Below are positions 22,955-31,802 of a DNA stretch of 64,000 bases, in pieces (position 1 is the first letter of the stretch; the number at the start of each line of letters is the position of its first letter). A program made the translations under genes and the position numbers. The notes under the pieces were generated by a model, which saw only the letters and a program-made list of their open reading frames with translations, was not told where the DNA came from and searched no databases. The stretch is from Flavobacterium cyclinae (lineage in GTDB: Bacteria > Bacteroidota > Bacteroidia > Flavobacteriales > Flavobacteriaceae): NCBI RefSeq assembly GCF_021172145.1, contig NZ_CP089095.1, positions 1,240,001-1,304,000 on the forward strand, read 5' to 3'.

Positions 22955-22989
22955 GTTTTATTATGTAAACTGATACTGTAAACTAAATA

Positions 22990-25419
22990 CTATCTCAAGC
23001 TCGCGCCCAACTGACTTTCAAAATTACTTTGAAGTTTACTCATAATTTTATCAATTTGAGTATCAGTTAGCGTTTTAGAATCATCTTGTAAAATGAAACT
23101 TATGGCGTAGGATTTTTTTCCTTCTGGTAAGTTTTTTCCTTGATAAACGTCAAACAAATTCACGTCTTTTAATAAGCCTTTTTCTGTTTGTTTTGCAATC
23201 GTATAGATTTGTTCAAAAGCTACATTTTCGTCTAATAATAAGGCTAAATCTCTACGAACTTCAGGATATTTAGGAATATCACTAAATTTAATTTTGTTTG
23301 ATACGTATTTTTGAATTTTATCCCAAGCAAAATCAGCATATAACACTTCTTGTTTGATGTCGAAATGTTTTAAAACCGATTTTTTAACTGTTCCGAATTC
23401 TACAATTATTTCTTTACCAACTGCTAATGCTAATCCTTCTGCAAATACATCATTTTCAAAAGGTAATGACGTTACTTTTTTATCTAATCCAAAACGACTT
23501 AAAACAGTATTGATATAACCTTTAAATAAGAAAAAGTCAGATTTTGATTGTGGATTTGTCCAACTTTCGTTTTGACGACTTCCAGTTACTAAAAGTGTTA
23601 AATGTTTATTTTCTTCATAACCACCTGGTAATTTGTGGTAGCTTTTTCCAAATTCAAAGAATTTTAAATCGCTTCTTTTTCTATTGATATTGAACGAAAC
23701 TGCTTCTAATCCAGAAAATAATAACGATTGACGCATTGCTGATAAATCGCTACTTAACGGATTTAACATCATTACATTGAATTCTTCTTTTAAATTATCA
23801 GAAAGTTTAACGTAATCTGGCGTAGTTAAAGAATTTGCCATCATTTCGTTAAATCCTAACGAACACAATTGGTTAGCAATAATATTTTGAACTTTAAACT
23901 CTTCTGTTCTAGAAGAATAAGCAGTTGTAGCATTTACTTTTGATGGAATTTTGATGTTGTTGTAACCGTAAACACGTAAAATTTCTTCAATAACATCAAT
24001 TTCGCGAGTAACATCAACACGATAAGAAGGAATAGTTAATCCTAAACCAGCTTCGGTAATACTATTTACTTTAATATCTAAAGAAGCTAAAATCTTTTTA
24101 ATCGTTTCTGGTTTAATTTCCTCTCCAATGATTTTATTCACTTTGTTGAAATGAATAAATACGCTGAAATCTTCAATCTTTTTAGGATAAATATCAATAA
24201 TATCCGAAGTAATTTCACCACCTGCCACTTCTTGAATTAACAAAGCCGCACGTTTTAAAGCATATTCCGTAATACTTGGATCAATTCCTCTTTCAAAACG
24301 GAAAGAAGCATCAGTACTTAAAGTATGTCTTTTTGCTGTTTTTCTAACCGAAACCGGATTGAAATAAGCACTTTCCAAGAAAATAGCTTGTGTACTTTCA
24401 GAAACTCCTGAAGATTTTCCTCCAAAAACACCTGCAATACACATTGGCCCATTTTCATTACAAATCATTAAATCTTCTTCATGAAGCGTACGTTCAATAT
24501 CATCTAATGTTACAAATTTAGTCCCTGCAGGAACAGTTTTTACAATTACTTTGTTGCCCTTGATTTGAGCCGCATCAAAAGCGTGTAAAGGTTGTCCTAA
24601 TTCATGTAAAACATAGTTTGTAACGTCAACTACGTTATTTTTTGGAGTTAATCCAATGGCTTTTAAACGGTTTTGTAACCATGAAGGAGAAGGTTTTACT
24701 TCAATTCCTGAAATAGTTACCCCACAATATCTTGGAGCTAATTTGTCGTTTTCAACTTTTACATCGATTTTTAAAGTACGTTTTTCTACTTTAAATTTAC
24801 TTACCGATGGCGTAATCAATTCCGATGTAGTTCCTTTTTGTAACAATCCTGCACGTAAATCGCGAGCTACACCCATATGAGACATAGCATCAGCACGGTT
24901 TGGTGTTAAACCAATTTCGAATACTTCGTCTGTTTCAATTTGGAATACTTTTGAAGCTAAAGTTCCTGGTTTTAAATCTTCGTTTAAAATCATAATTCCG
25001 TCATGACTTTCTCCAAGACCTAATTCGTCTTCAGCACAAATCATTCCGTGACTTTCTTGTCCTCGGATTTTCCCTTTTTTAATTTCGAATGCGTTTCCTT
25101 CTTTGTCAAATAACTTGGTACCAATAGTTGCCACAGGAACTTTTTGACCCGCTGCTACGTTTGGAGCACCACAAACAATTTGAACAGGAGCATTTCCGTC
25201 ACCTAAATCAACCGTTGTGATTTTTAGTTTATCAGCATCAGGATGTTTTTCGCAAGTAAGTACATGTCCTACAACAACTCCTTGTAAACCTCCTTTTAAA
25301 CTTTCATATTTATCTACACCTTCAACTTCTAAACCTAAATCGGTAAGAATGTCGGCAATTTCTTCAGATTTTAAATCGGTTTTAATGAACTGTTTTAACC
25401 AATTGTAAGATATACGCAT
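22990..25419 (-). CDS. pheT: Phenylalanine-tRNA ligase beta subunit
   Basis: An 809-aa protein with all PheT domains in order: MRISYNWLKQF, the tRNA-binding EMAP/OB domain (about 40-150, VVGHVLTCEKHPDADKLKI), B3/B4 editing domain (about 210-390), B5 (about 400-470), the catalytic-core-like part and the C-terminal FDX-ACB anticodon-binding domain ending near EKGLLKDVNLFDVYQG. With PheS (not in the window) it charges tRNA-Phe and hydrolyses mischarged Tyr. The length is normal for the family. It is monocistronic here, with its own terminator; the upstream 268-bp region is A/T-rich and holds the divergent aldehyde dehydrogenase promoter. Confidence 0.97.
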   Translation of the reverse strand: MRISYNWLKQFIKTDLKSEEIADILTDLGLEVEGVDKYESLKGGLQGVVVGHVLTCEKHPDADKLKITTVDLGDGNAPVQIVCGAPNVAAGQKVPVATIGTKLFDKEGNAFEIKKGKIRGQESHGMICAEDELGLGESHDGIMILNEDLKPGTLASKVFQIETDEVFEIGLTPNRADAMSHMGVARDLRAGLLQKGTTSELITPSVSKFKVEKRTLKIDVKVENDKLAPRYCGVTISGIEVKPSPSWLQNRLKAIGLTPKNNVVDVTNYVLHELGQPLHAFDAAQIKGNKVIVKTVPAGTKFVTLDDIERTLHEEDLMICNENGPMCIAGVFGGKSSGVSESTQAIFLESAYFNPVSVRKTAKRHTLSTDASFRFERGIDPSITEYALKRAALLIQEVAGGEITSDIIDIYPKKIEDFSVFIHFNKVNKIIGEEIKPETIKKILASLDIKVNSITEAGLGLTIPSYRVDVTREIDVIEEILRVYGYNNIKIPSKVNATTAYSSRTEEFKVQNIIANQLCSLGFNEMMANSLTTPDYVKLSDNLKEEFNVMMLNPLSSDLSAMRQSLLFSGLEAVSFNINRKRSDLKFFEFGKSYHKLPGGYEENKHLTLLVTGSRQNESWTNPQSKSDFFLFKGYINTVLSRFGLDKKVTSLPFENDVFAEGLALAVGKEIIVEFGTVKKSVLKHFDIKQEVLYADFAWDKIQKYVSNKIKFSDIPKYPEVRRDLALLLDENVAFEQIYTIAKQTEKGLLKDVNLFDVYQGKNLPEGKKSYAISFILQDDSKTLTDTQIDKIMSKLQSNFESQLGASLR

Positions 25420-25605
25420 TTTGTATCGATTTTTAAAACGGCAAAGATACTTTATAAAATTAGAATTTTGAAATTAGAATTTAGAAATTTTGAATTTCAA
25501 CCTTCGAAAATATATTTTAGTTTTTGTTAATAATTTGATAATTAATGATTCTAAAAAATTTTAAATATTTATTTTTTACACGTTAAAATTTTATTAATAT
25601 CAATT

Positions 25606-25636
25606 TTGTGCTATTAAATGAAATAATTGTGCTATT
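25606..25636 (+). promoter_or_regulatory. Direct repeat, probable AraC-family activator site
   Basis: TTGTGCTATT occurs at 25606-25615 and again, exactly, at 25627-25636: a 10-bp direct repeat with 21-bp period (two helical turns). The downstream copy sits where the -33 region of the aldehyde dehydrogenase promoter should be. Same-face direct repeats next to the core promoter are typical of AraC/XylS activators. Confidence 0.65.
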
Positions 25637-25655
25637 CTAAAATAAGAATTGAAAC

Positions 25656-25663
25656 TAATTTTG
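25656..25663 (+). promoter_or_regulatory. -7 element of the aldehyde dehydrogenase gene
   Basis: TAATTTTG matches TAnnTTTG, 24 bp before the ATG at 25688 and 19 bp after the second copy of the direct repeat. Confidence 0.6.
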
Positions 25664-25687
25664 AGAAACAAACCTAAAATCAAAATT

Positions 25688-27193
25688 ATGAGTAATTTAG
25701 TTCAAAGACCCCAATTAAAAGAAAAGTACGATAATTATATCAACGGAAAATGGACTGCTCCTTCAACTGGACAGTATTTCGAAGTATTATCTCCAGTAGA
25801 TGGAAAATTAATGTCGAAAGCGGCACATTCAGCAAAATTAGACATTGAAATGGCAGTAAATGCAGCTGACGAAGCTTTCAAAACATTCAGTCAAACTTCG
25901 GCTACGGAGAGAAGTATTATGTTGAACAAAATCGCAGATCGAATTGAAGCCAATTTGGATTACATAGCTGCGGTTGAAACTTTAGACAACGGTAAAGCTA
26001 TTCGCGAAACTATGGCAGCTGATATTCCGTTAGCTATTGATCATTTTAGATATTTTGCTAGTGTAATTCGTGCTGAAGAAGGTTCGATTACCGAATTAGA
26101 TAAAGACACTGTTTCTATCATTGTTCATGAGCCAATAGGAGTTATAGCTCAAATCATTCCTTGGAACTTCCCAATTTTAATGGCCGTTTGGAAATTGGCT
26201 CCAGCTTTAGCTGCGGGTAATTGTGTTGTGTTAAAACCTGCAGAAAGCACACCAATTTCGATTATGGTATTAATGGAACTAATTGGAGATTTAATTCCTG
26301 CAGGTGTAGTGAATGTTATTAACGGATTTGGTGCTGAGTTAGGAAGAACATTAGTAACCAATCCTAAAGTTGCAAAAGCTGCCTTTACAGGTTCAACAGC
26401 AACAGGTAGAATGGTAATGCAATATGCTACAGAAAACATTATTCCAGTTACATTAGAATTAGGTGGAAAATCACCAAATATTTTCTTTCCATCAGTTATG
26501 GATGCTGATGATGAATTTTTAGATAAAGCATTAGAAGGCGTTGCTCTTTTTGCTTTAAATCAAGGTGAAGTTTGTACGTGTCCGTCAAGATTGTTAATCC
26601 ACGAATCGATTTATGATAAATTCATTGAAAGAGTATTAGAACGCGTTAAAGCAATTAAAACAGGAAATCCATTAGATCCAACAGTGATGATGGGAGCTCA
26701 AGCTTCTCAAATTCAAAAAGATAAAATTCTTTCGTACATTAAATTAGGTAAAGAAGAAGGTGCTGAATTGTTATGTGGTGGTGATGTGAATCATTTAGGT
26801 GGCGATTTAGAAGGAGGATATTACATTCAACCTACGTTATTCAAAGGACACAACAAAATGCGTATTTTCCAAGAAGAGATTTTCGGTCCAGTGTTAGCGG
26901 TTACCACTTTCAAAACTACAGAGGAAGCTTTAGAAATTGCTAACGATACCATGTACGGATTAGGAGCAGGTGTTTGGACACGTGATGCACATGAATTATA
27001 TCAAGTACCAAGAGCTATTCAAGCGGGTCGTGTTTGGGTAAACCAATATCATGCTTATCCAGCTGGAGCGCCATTTGGAGGTTATAAACAATCAGGAATT
27101 GGTAGAGAAAATCACAAAATGATGTTAGACCATTACCGTCAAACTAAAAACATGTTGATTTCTTATAACAAAAACAAATTAGGTTTCTTTTAG
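25688..27193 (+). CDS. NAD(P)+-dependent aldehyde dehydrogenase
   Basis: A 501-aa aldehyde dehydrogenase of the standard soluble type. [20 protein letters not shown] lies in the cofactor domain, FTGSTATGR is the cofactor loop, [12 protein letters not shown] contains the general base Glu, and [13 protein letters not shown] holds the catalytic Cys (followed unusually by T-C). The C-terminal [20 protein letters not shown] is typical of AldA/ExaC-type enzymes. It oxidises aldehydes to acids in the cytosol; the true substrate is unknown. The ATG at 25688 is preferred to the in-frame TTG at 25649, which precedes the -7 element. The DUF779 gene follows after a terminator; this pair plus an AraC gene is a recurrent arrangement. 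Confidence 0.95.
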   Translation: MSNLVQRPQLKEKYDNYINGKWTAPSTGQYFEVLSPVDGKLMSKAAHSAKLDIEMAVNAADEAFKTFSQTSATERSIMLNKIADRIEANLDYIAAVETLDNGKAIRETMAADIPLAIDHFRYFASVIRAEEGSITELDKDTVSIIVHEPIGVIAQIIPWNFPILMAVWKLAPALAAGNCVVLKPAESTPISIMVLMELIGDLIPAGVVNVINGFGAELGRTLVTNPKVAKAAFTGSTATGRMVMQYATENIIPVTLELGGKSPNIFFPSVMDADDEFLDKALEGVALFALNQGEVCTCPSRLLIHESIYDKFIERVLERVKAIKTGNPLDPTVMMGAQASQIQKDKILSYIKLGKEEGAELLCGGDVNHLGGDLEGGYYIQPTLFKGHNKMRIFQEEIFGPVLAVTTFKTTEEALEIANDTMYGLGAGVWTRDAHELYQVPRAIQAGRVWVNQYHAYPAGAPFGGYKQSGIGRENHKMMLDHYRQTKNMLISYNKNKLGFF

Positions 27194-27204
27194 TAGATGA
27201 TAGA

Positions 27205-27236
27205 CGAACCCAGTGTAATACTGGGTTTGTTTTTTA
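27205..27236 (+). terminator. Intrinsic terminator after the aldehyde dehydrogenase gene
   Basis: AACCCAGT (27207-27214), loop GTAAT, ACTGGGTT (27220-27227), then a T-rich tail. Confidence 0.88.
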
Positions 27237-27330
27237 AAAATACATAGACACAATAGTTATGCTTTGAGTTAATTTTTAGGCGTTTAACTCTACATAGTGC
27301 GCATAGAATTTAACGTAAATGGAAAAAAAA

Positions 27331-27371
27331 CTTGGTGTTACTTTGTGTTGAACTTTGTGAAACTTTGTGTA
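27331..27371. repeat. Degenerate CTTTGTG repeat cluster
   Basis: CTTTGTG at 27341-27347, 27353-27359 and 27363-27369, with the variant CTTGGTG at 27331-27337, in the leader just upstream of the DUF779 start. Copies are 10-12 bp apart. The function is unknown. Confidence 0.6.
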
Positions 27372-27383
27372 ATTTTTCAAAAT

Positions 27384-27764
27384 ATGGAAAAAATAAAACG
27401 ATTAGATGCTACCGAAAAAGCACTTGAACTAATTACCATGCTTTCTGAAAAGTTTGGCGATTTGATGTTTTATCAAGCTGGTGGCTGTTGCGAAGGAACC
27501 CAACCGCAATGTTTTGAAAAAGGCGGATTTTATTTGCGTTATGGCGATGTTTGTATTGGAAAAATTCTAGGTTTTGAATTTTGGGTCGACAAAGATTTGT
27601 TTGAATATTGGAAACACGCACATTTTACACTAGATGTAACCGATGGAATAGGAGCAGGCGGATTTTCATTAGAAACCCCTTACGGAAAAACATTCAAAGT
27701 AAATTACAGATTATTTACCGAAGAAGAAGTTCAGAATTTGGAAGAAATCAGATTGAATGAATAG
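27384..27764 (+). CDS. DUF779-domain protein linked to aldehyde dehydrogenase
   Basis: A 126-aa cytosolic protein that is one DUF779 domain. YQAGGCCEGTQPQCFEKGGF carries the family's cysteine-rich motif, and GDVCIGKILGFEFWVDKDLFEY and FTLDVTDGIGAGGFSLETPY are further conserved blocks. The family is found almost always beside aldehyde dehydrogenases, and its function is unknown; the cysteines suggest metal binding, which is inference. The frame stays open up to 27297, but that extension translates repeat DNA; the ATG at 27384 opens at the conserved domain. Between the dehydrogenase and this gene lie a terminator and the CTTTGTG cluster, so it may be transcribed by read-through or from a weak promoter of its own. 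Confidence 0.92.
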   Translation: MEKIKRLDATEKALELITMLSEKFGDLMFYQAGGCCEGTQPQCFEKGGFYLRYGDVCIGKILGFEFWVDKDLFEYWKHAHFTLDVTDGIGAGGFSLETPYGKTFKVNYRLFTEEEVQNLEEIRLNE

Positions 27765-27765
27765 A

Positions 27766-28326
27766 TTAGCCAATCCATCCTTCAATAATTTTAACAAATT
27801 CCCATTTTCCATTTTTAAATTCATATAAATCCATACTTCCACCTGGATAGAAACTATATGAAATAATTGCTTTGTCAAAAGTTTCATTGAAAATTGGGGG
27901 AGAAAAACTAAACCAACCTTTTGGGCAAATTTTTGTCAATTCGTCTAATTTATCAAAACCTTTATATTTTTTTAAAAGAGAAAATAATTCTTCTTTTTTC
28001 AAAATTTTGTAGTTCTTATTTAAGGATTCATCAAGAGTATAAAACTTGCTTAATTCATTTGAATTTTTTAGAAAAGTATCATTGATATTTAACTCATTTA
28101 AAATGATTTTTTTATAATTTCTTTTTGGATTGTCTGTTGATAATGTTTGAATTGTAGATTCGTTAGTATCAGGTTCTATGATACAACTACATTCACTTTC
28201 ATTATTAACCAATATTTGGTTAATTAGTTCATTTGACTTTTCTTGGTATACTGTAAGTTTATCTTCTTTTGTACAGCTTAATAAAGTTGTAAATAATGCT
28301 ATTAGAATACTATTTTTTAAATTCAT
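27766..28326 (-). CDS. Unrecognised lipoprotein
   Basis: A 186-aa protein with a lipoprotein signal (MNLKNSILIALFTTLLSC, lipobox LLSC, Cys at residue 18), so it is anchored in the membrane, probably facing the periplasm. The mature part contains ESECSCIIEPDTNE, a stretch with a CxC motif, and ends in a small beta-rich tail, SYSFYPGGSMDLYEFKNGKW, a pattern seen in many short Bacteroidota lipoproteins of unknown role. It ends 1 bp after the DUF779 stop in convergent orientation and starts 3 bp after the AraC gene stop, so it is probably cotranscribed with araC. The function is not known. Confidence 0.75.
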   Translation of the reverse strand: MNLKNSILIALFTTLLSCTKEDKLTVYQEKSNELINQILVNNESECSCIIEPDTNESTIQTLSTDNPKRNYKKIILNELNINDTFLKNSNELSKFYTLDESLNKNYKILKKEELFSLLKKYKGFDKLDELTKICPKGWFSFSPPIFNETFDKAIISYSFYPGGSMDLYEFKNGKWEFVKIIEGWIG

Positions 28327-28329
28327 AAA

Positions 28330-29253
28330 TTACCCATTATAATTCATCAACTGATATTGTTTTGGTGTAACCCCTTCGTATTTTTTAAATAAGCGTATGA
28401 AGTAATTGCAATCTTCAAAACCTGTGGCATAGGAAACTTCGTTGACTTGAATATTAGGATTACTCAATAGTTTTTTTGCGTATTTAATTTTTTCGTTTAG
28501 TATGAATTCGATTGGGCTCATACCTAATTCTCTCTTGAAATAACGATAAAATGAAGTGGTACTCATACACGCTTTATCGCTCAAATCTTTCAAATTAATG
28601 GTTTCTCGAATATTACTTTTAATGTATTCAATCGCTGGTGTAATTGGACTATTGCTATCAATATACGTGTCGCTTTCAAAACGTTTTGTGGTTTGTGTTT
28701 GAATGATTCGGATAATCAATTCTTGAAGCGTTAAATCGGCAAGAGCGTCTTTGGTTAATGAATCGCCCATACATTCTTTAATCAACTTGTTGATAGTTCC
28801 TGCTAATTCAACATTATTATAAAAGAAATAATTTTCGTGGTCTAATTTCCACAAATTACTTTTTCCTTCTTTTGGATATTTTTCGTTTAAAAAATCCAAT
28901 GTATTCGTAATAATCTGATTATCGATGGCCAAAGCAATACACTGTGTAGGATTGTCTTTTGAAGCTTCTGGGAAATCGATTTTCATTTCGGCATTGGAAG
29001 GCACAATTACGGTTTCGCCGGGTAAATATTCAAAACTTGGGTCTTCAAATAAATGCATTACTTTTTTTCCACGCAACATACTCGTAACCACCAAATCATT
29101 AAATTTCAAAGGAACTAAATCGGATTTTTGATAGGTTTCAAAAATATTCAATTCGCAATGGTCTAAAGAAAAAATGGTCCGATTTTCCACCAAAGTTTTT
29201 AATGACTTTTCGTGGGTTAAAGCAGGAGTAAAAAGTAACGCTTTGTTTGCCAT
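28330..29253 (-). CDS. AraC-family transcriptional regulator
   Basis: A 307-aa regulator. Residues 1 to about 190 form an AraC-type N-terminal sensing domain (AraC_N-like: SLDHCELNIFETYQKSDLVP, then ALAIDNQIITNTLDFLNEK). Residues about 205-305 hold the two helix-turn-helix motifs: INLKDLSDKACMSTTSFYRY and VNEVSYATGFEDCNYFIRLF, ending with the family signature KKYEGVTPKQYQ. It probably activates the aldehyde dehydrogenase gene 1.1 kb away, whose promoter carries a 21-bp-spaced direct repeat; an aldehyde or alcohol would be the likely inducer (inference). It is oriented convergently to that gene and followed by a lipoprotein gene. Confidence 0.93.
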   Translation of the reverse strand: MANKALLFTPALTHEKSLKTLVENRTIFSLDHCELNIFETYQKSDLVPLKFNDLVVTSMLRGKKVMHLFEDPSFEYLPGETVIVPSNAEMKIDFPEASKDNPTQCIALAIDNQIITNTLDFLNEKYPKEGKSNLWKLDHENYFFYNNVELAGTINKLIKECMGDSLTKDALADLTLQELIIRIIQTQTTKRFESDTYIDSNSPITPAIEYIKSNIRETINLKDLSDKACMSTTSFYRYFKRELGMSPIEFILNEKIKYAKKLLSNPNIQVNEVSYATGFEDCNYFIRLFKKYEGVTPKQYQLMNYNG

Positions 29254-29284
29254 TCTAAAATTTCAAATAGAAAAACTAAGATAC

Positions 29285-29312
29285 AAAAAAAGCAACTACT
29301 AAGAGTTGCTTT
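29285..29312 (-). terminator. Intrinsic terminator after the alpha/beta hydrolase gene
   Basis: Arms AGCAACT (29291-29297) and AGTTGCT (29304-29310) with a 6-nt loop, and an A run at 29285-29291, which is the T tail on the minus strand. It separates this gene from araC. Confidence 0.82.
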
Positions 29313-29316
29313 TGGT

Positions 29317-30330
29317 TTATTTTTTCAAAAACGATATTAATCCGTTAAAATACGTTTTTTGATCATCGTAAAATGCCATGTGACTTCCTTTTGGACAGAA
29401 TAAATACGAACCATTTGGTAAGATTTTTGAAATTTCTTCCATGTGTTTTGGATCCATCGTATCGTGTTTTGCACCGATTACTAAGGTTGGGATTTTTACG
29501 TTTTTCAAATCCGCTTTTCTATCCCAATTTTCTAATTTTCCTGAAATACCAAATTCACTAGGACCTTGCATGGTCACATAAAGCGACTGATTCATCTTAG
29601 CAAACGAACGATTTACCGGTTCTGGCCAATCTTTTGCAGGGAAACGAAGAATGTGTTTTTCATAGAAATTCGGAAGTAATAATTCCATATATCTTGGATT
29701 CGAAAAATCGTTATTGGCTTCTATTTTCATCAATTCTGCCAACACTTCTGAATTCATTTGTTTGCTTAAAACTTCATTGGCATATTGGTCATATTCAGGG
29801 CAACTTGCCATCATGTTCGAAATGATTAAGCCTTTCATGTTGTTTTGATATTTCAAGCTGTATTCCATTGCTAAAATGCCGCCCCACGAATGTCCTAACA
29901 AATAGAAATTGGTGTTGTCTAACTTTAAAGCTTTACGAACTTGCTCTACTTCTTCAACATATCTTGCCAAATCCCACATCGAAGTATCGTTTGGATTATC
30001 GGCATTTCCACAACCTAATTGATCGTAATAAATGAACTCGATGCCTTCAGCTGGTAAGAAGTTTTCAAAACATTCAAAATATTCATGTGTAGCGCCTGGA
30101 CCCCCATTTAAAAGCAATACTTTAATTTTTGGATTGTTTCCAATACGTTTCGTCCAAACATTAAAAGTGCCTTTTGGAGTCTCGATAGGAATCACTTTTA
30201 CACCACCATTTTGAATGCTATCTGAAGATGGTGCTAAATACTCGTTTTGAGTGACTAAGGTTTCTTGTTTACAACTTGTTAATAAAGCTATGCTGAAAAG
30301 AAGGAGTGTTGTGCGGAATAGGTTTTTCAT
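29317..30330 (-). CDS. Lipoprotein alpha/beta hydrolase, proline iminopeptidase (S33) type
   Basis: A 337-aa protein with a lipoprotein signal (LLLFSIALLTSC, Cys near residue 20). The alpha/beta hydrolase fold is shown by LLNGGPGATHEYF (oxyanion region, HGGPG-like), the nucleophile elbow GHSWGGILAMEY and FYDQLGCGNADNP, an arrangement typical of proline iminopeptidases and tricorn-interacting F1-like enzymes. The acid and base residues lie in VIGAKHDTMDPKH and CPKGSHMAFYDD. It probably removes N-terminal proline or similar residues from peptides in the periplasm; the substrate is inferred from family only. It stands alone, with a 25-bp gap to the next gene upstream. Confidence 0.92.
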   Translation of the reverse strand: MKNLFRTTLLLFSIALLTSCKQETLVTQNEYLAPSSDSIQNGGVKVIPIETPKGTFNVWTKRIGNNPKIKVLLLNGGPGATHEYFECFENFLPAEGIEFIYYDQLGCGNADNPNDTSMWDLARYVEEVEQVRKALKLDNTNFYLLGHSWGGILAMEYSLKYQNNMKGLIISNMMASCPEYDQYANEVLSKQMNSEVLAELMKIEANNDFSNPRYMELLLPNFYEKHILRFPAKDWPEPVNRSFAKMNQSLYVTMQGPSEFGISGKLENWDRKADLKNVKIPTLVIGAKHDTMDPKHMEEISKILPNGSYLFCPKGSHMAFYDDQKTYFNGLISFLKK

Positions 30331-30355
30331 GGTTGGATTTTTTGCAATTAAATCG

Positions 30356-30847
30356 TTACTCTCTGCTATACAGTTTATTAATTTTGGGTTGTAACATCCA
30401 TACTCCTACGAAAAAGAATATGAACAAAAAAAAATAACCTGAATAATCAGAAAATTTAGTTTCTTTTCTTAATTCTAAAGTTGATAAAGTCTTACTTGAA
30501 AAGACAATTATTTGAATGAAAGCAAAAATCAGATAGATTGTTAAAACTATATGGATTAGATTAAATATACCAGTTTCGTTTATCTCTTCAGTTAAAAAGA
30601 AATATTTAATGATTAAAAATAAAGTTAGAACAACTAAATTTAATTTAAATAATTTATCATCCAATTTTGGAAGATTTTGTTCTTGAATTTTAATTTGACC
30701 ATATTTTACAATGGAAAAAATCCAAATTATGAAAGTAAGTATACTAATTAAATTTATAATTTCTTTAATTGGGCTTGGAGAAACCCAGAAAATACAAATA
30801 AATATTAGGAATAGTTGCCAATGTTTGAATGATAAAATTTTTTCCAT
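30356..30847 (-). CDS. Unrecognised polytopic membrane protein
   Basis: A 163-aa protein with about five hydrophobic helices (roughly residues 10-25, 28-46, 68-86, 93-112 and 135-152) joined by short charged loops such as KYGQIKIQEQNLPKLDDKL. No conserved motif or family is recognised. It lies between the hydrolase gene and the bestrophin-like gene, all on the minus strand with gaps of 25 and 46 bp, so it may be cotranscribed. It is A/T-rich and its codon use is consistent with a real gene. The function is unknown. Confidence 0.65.
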   Translation of the reverse strand: MEKILSFKHWQLFLIFICIFWVSPSPIKEIINLISILTFIIWIFSIVKYGQIKIQEQNLPKLDDKLFKLNLVVLTLFLIIKYFFLTEEINETGIFNLIHIVLTIYLIFAFIQIIVFSSKTLSTLELRKETKFSDYSGYFFLFIFFFVGVWMLQPKINKLYSRE

Positions 30848-30893
30848 GTTTTATATCTTTAAAAATCAAATATACCAAATTCCCTCCAAATCC

Positions 30894-31757
30894 TCACAAA
30901 ATCTCTTCCACGTGTTTCTTAATATTTGAAGCAATTTTTGTCATCGGTAAATCATTAGCATCGTTGCCAAAAGGGTCTTCTATTTCTTCGGCGATTAATT
31001 CTAAACTCGCTAACACATAAAAGATAAAAATCACTACTGGAATTACGTAGTAACCTAAACTAAATACAAATCCGAAAGGTAAGGTCATCACAAAAAAGAA
31101 GATGAATTTTTTGATAAACGAACTATACGAGTAGGGAATAGGCGTGTTTTTAATACGTTCGCAAGCGCCACAAATATCCGTAAACGATTGCAATTCGGAA
31201 TTGATGATGATAAATTGGTCGCCCGTAATTTTTCCAGATTGGTACAAATCATTTGCTTTTTGAAACAACATTTTTGCCACTTGATTCGGGCGGTGTTTGT
31301 GATGATCAATTTCTAAATCCAAACCTTCAAACAGCATTTTACTCACTTCTTCATTCAATAAATGTTTCGAAAGCACCGAAGCATAAGCTGGAATTACTTT
31401 TTGAAAGAAATTTCTATCTTTTTCATCTGATAAATAGGCAGAAAGTTTTAAAGCTAAATTTCGACTATTATTAACTAAAGCACCCCAAAGTTTTCTTCCT
31501 TCCCACCAACGGTCATAAGCGGTATTGGTTCGGTAAGCCAATAATAACGACAATACAAAACCTACGGTGGTGTGCATAATATTGAGGTTTTTTACATGAC
31601 TGGTTTCGGAAAGTTTCCAATATTCGATTTCCAAATAGGCAATTCCATAAGCATAAAAACCAATGAAAATCATCATTGGAATTAATTGACGAAACGTATC
31701 TGATTCGTGAAAACGAAAAATAAAAGTAATCCAGTCTTTTGGGTTGTATTGAACCAT
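30894..31757 (-). CDS. Bestrophin-like (UPF0187) chloride-channel-family protein
   Basis: A 287-aa protein. LLAYRTNTAYDRWWEGRKLW is the diagnostic bestrophin/UPF0187 motif, followed by the long amphipathic region, and SLELIAEEIEDPFGNDANDL is the second conserved block near the C terminus. Helices at about 25-42, 58-78, 215-235 and 238-258 fit the bacterial bestrophin fold, a pentameric channel in which bacterial members conduct cations. It sits in the inner membrane. The ion and gating here are not known. It lies downstream of the efflux operon, separated by a 45-bp gap filled with an AAGTAAAA-type repeat. Confidence 0.93.
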   Translation of the reverse strand: MVQYNPKDWITFIFRFHESDTFRQLIPMMIFIGFYAYGIAYLEIEYWKLSETSHVKNLNIMHTTVGFVLSLLLAYRTNTAYDRWWEGRKLWGALVNNSRNLALKLSAYLSDEKDRNFFQKVIPAYASVLSKHLLNEEVSKMLFEGLDLEIDHHKHRPNQVAKMLFQKANDLYQSGKITGDQFIIINSELQSFTDICGACERIKNTPIPYSYSSFIKKFIFFFVMTLPFGFVFSLGYYVIPVVIFIFYVLASLELIAEEIEDPFGNDANDLPMTKIASNIKKHVEEIL

Positions 31758-31761
31758 TTTT

Positions 31762-31793
31762 AAGTAAAAAGTAAAAAGTGAGAAGTAAAAAGT
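31762..31793. repeat. Tandem AGTAAAA-type repeats
   Basis: Three copies of AAGTAAAAAGT-like sequence, the middle ones in direct tandem, between the bestrophin-like gene and the tolC-like gene. Low complexity; the function is unknown. Confidence 0.55.
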
Positions 31794-31802
31794 TTAAATA
31801 TA

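Noticed and set aside
27297..27383. Upstream extension of the DUF779 frame
   Set aside because: It would translate the CTTTGTG repeat cluster, and the ATG at 27384 begins exactly at the conserved domain.
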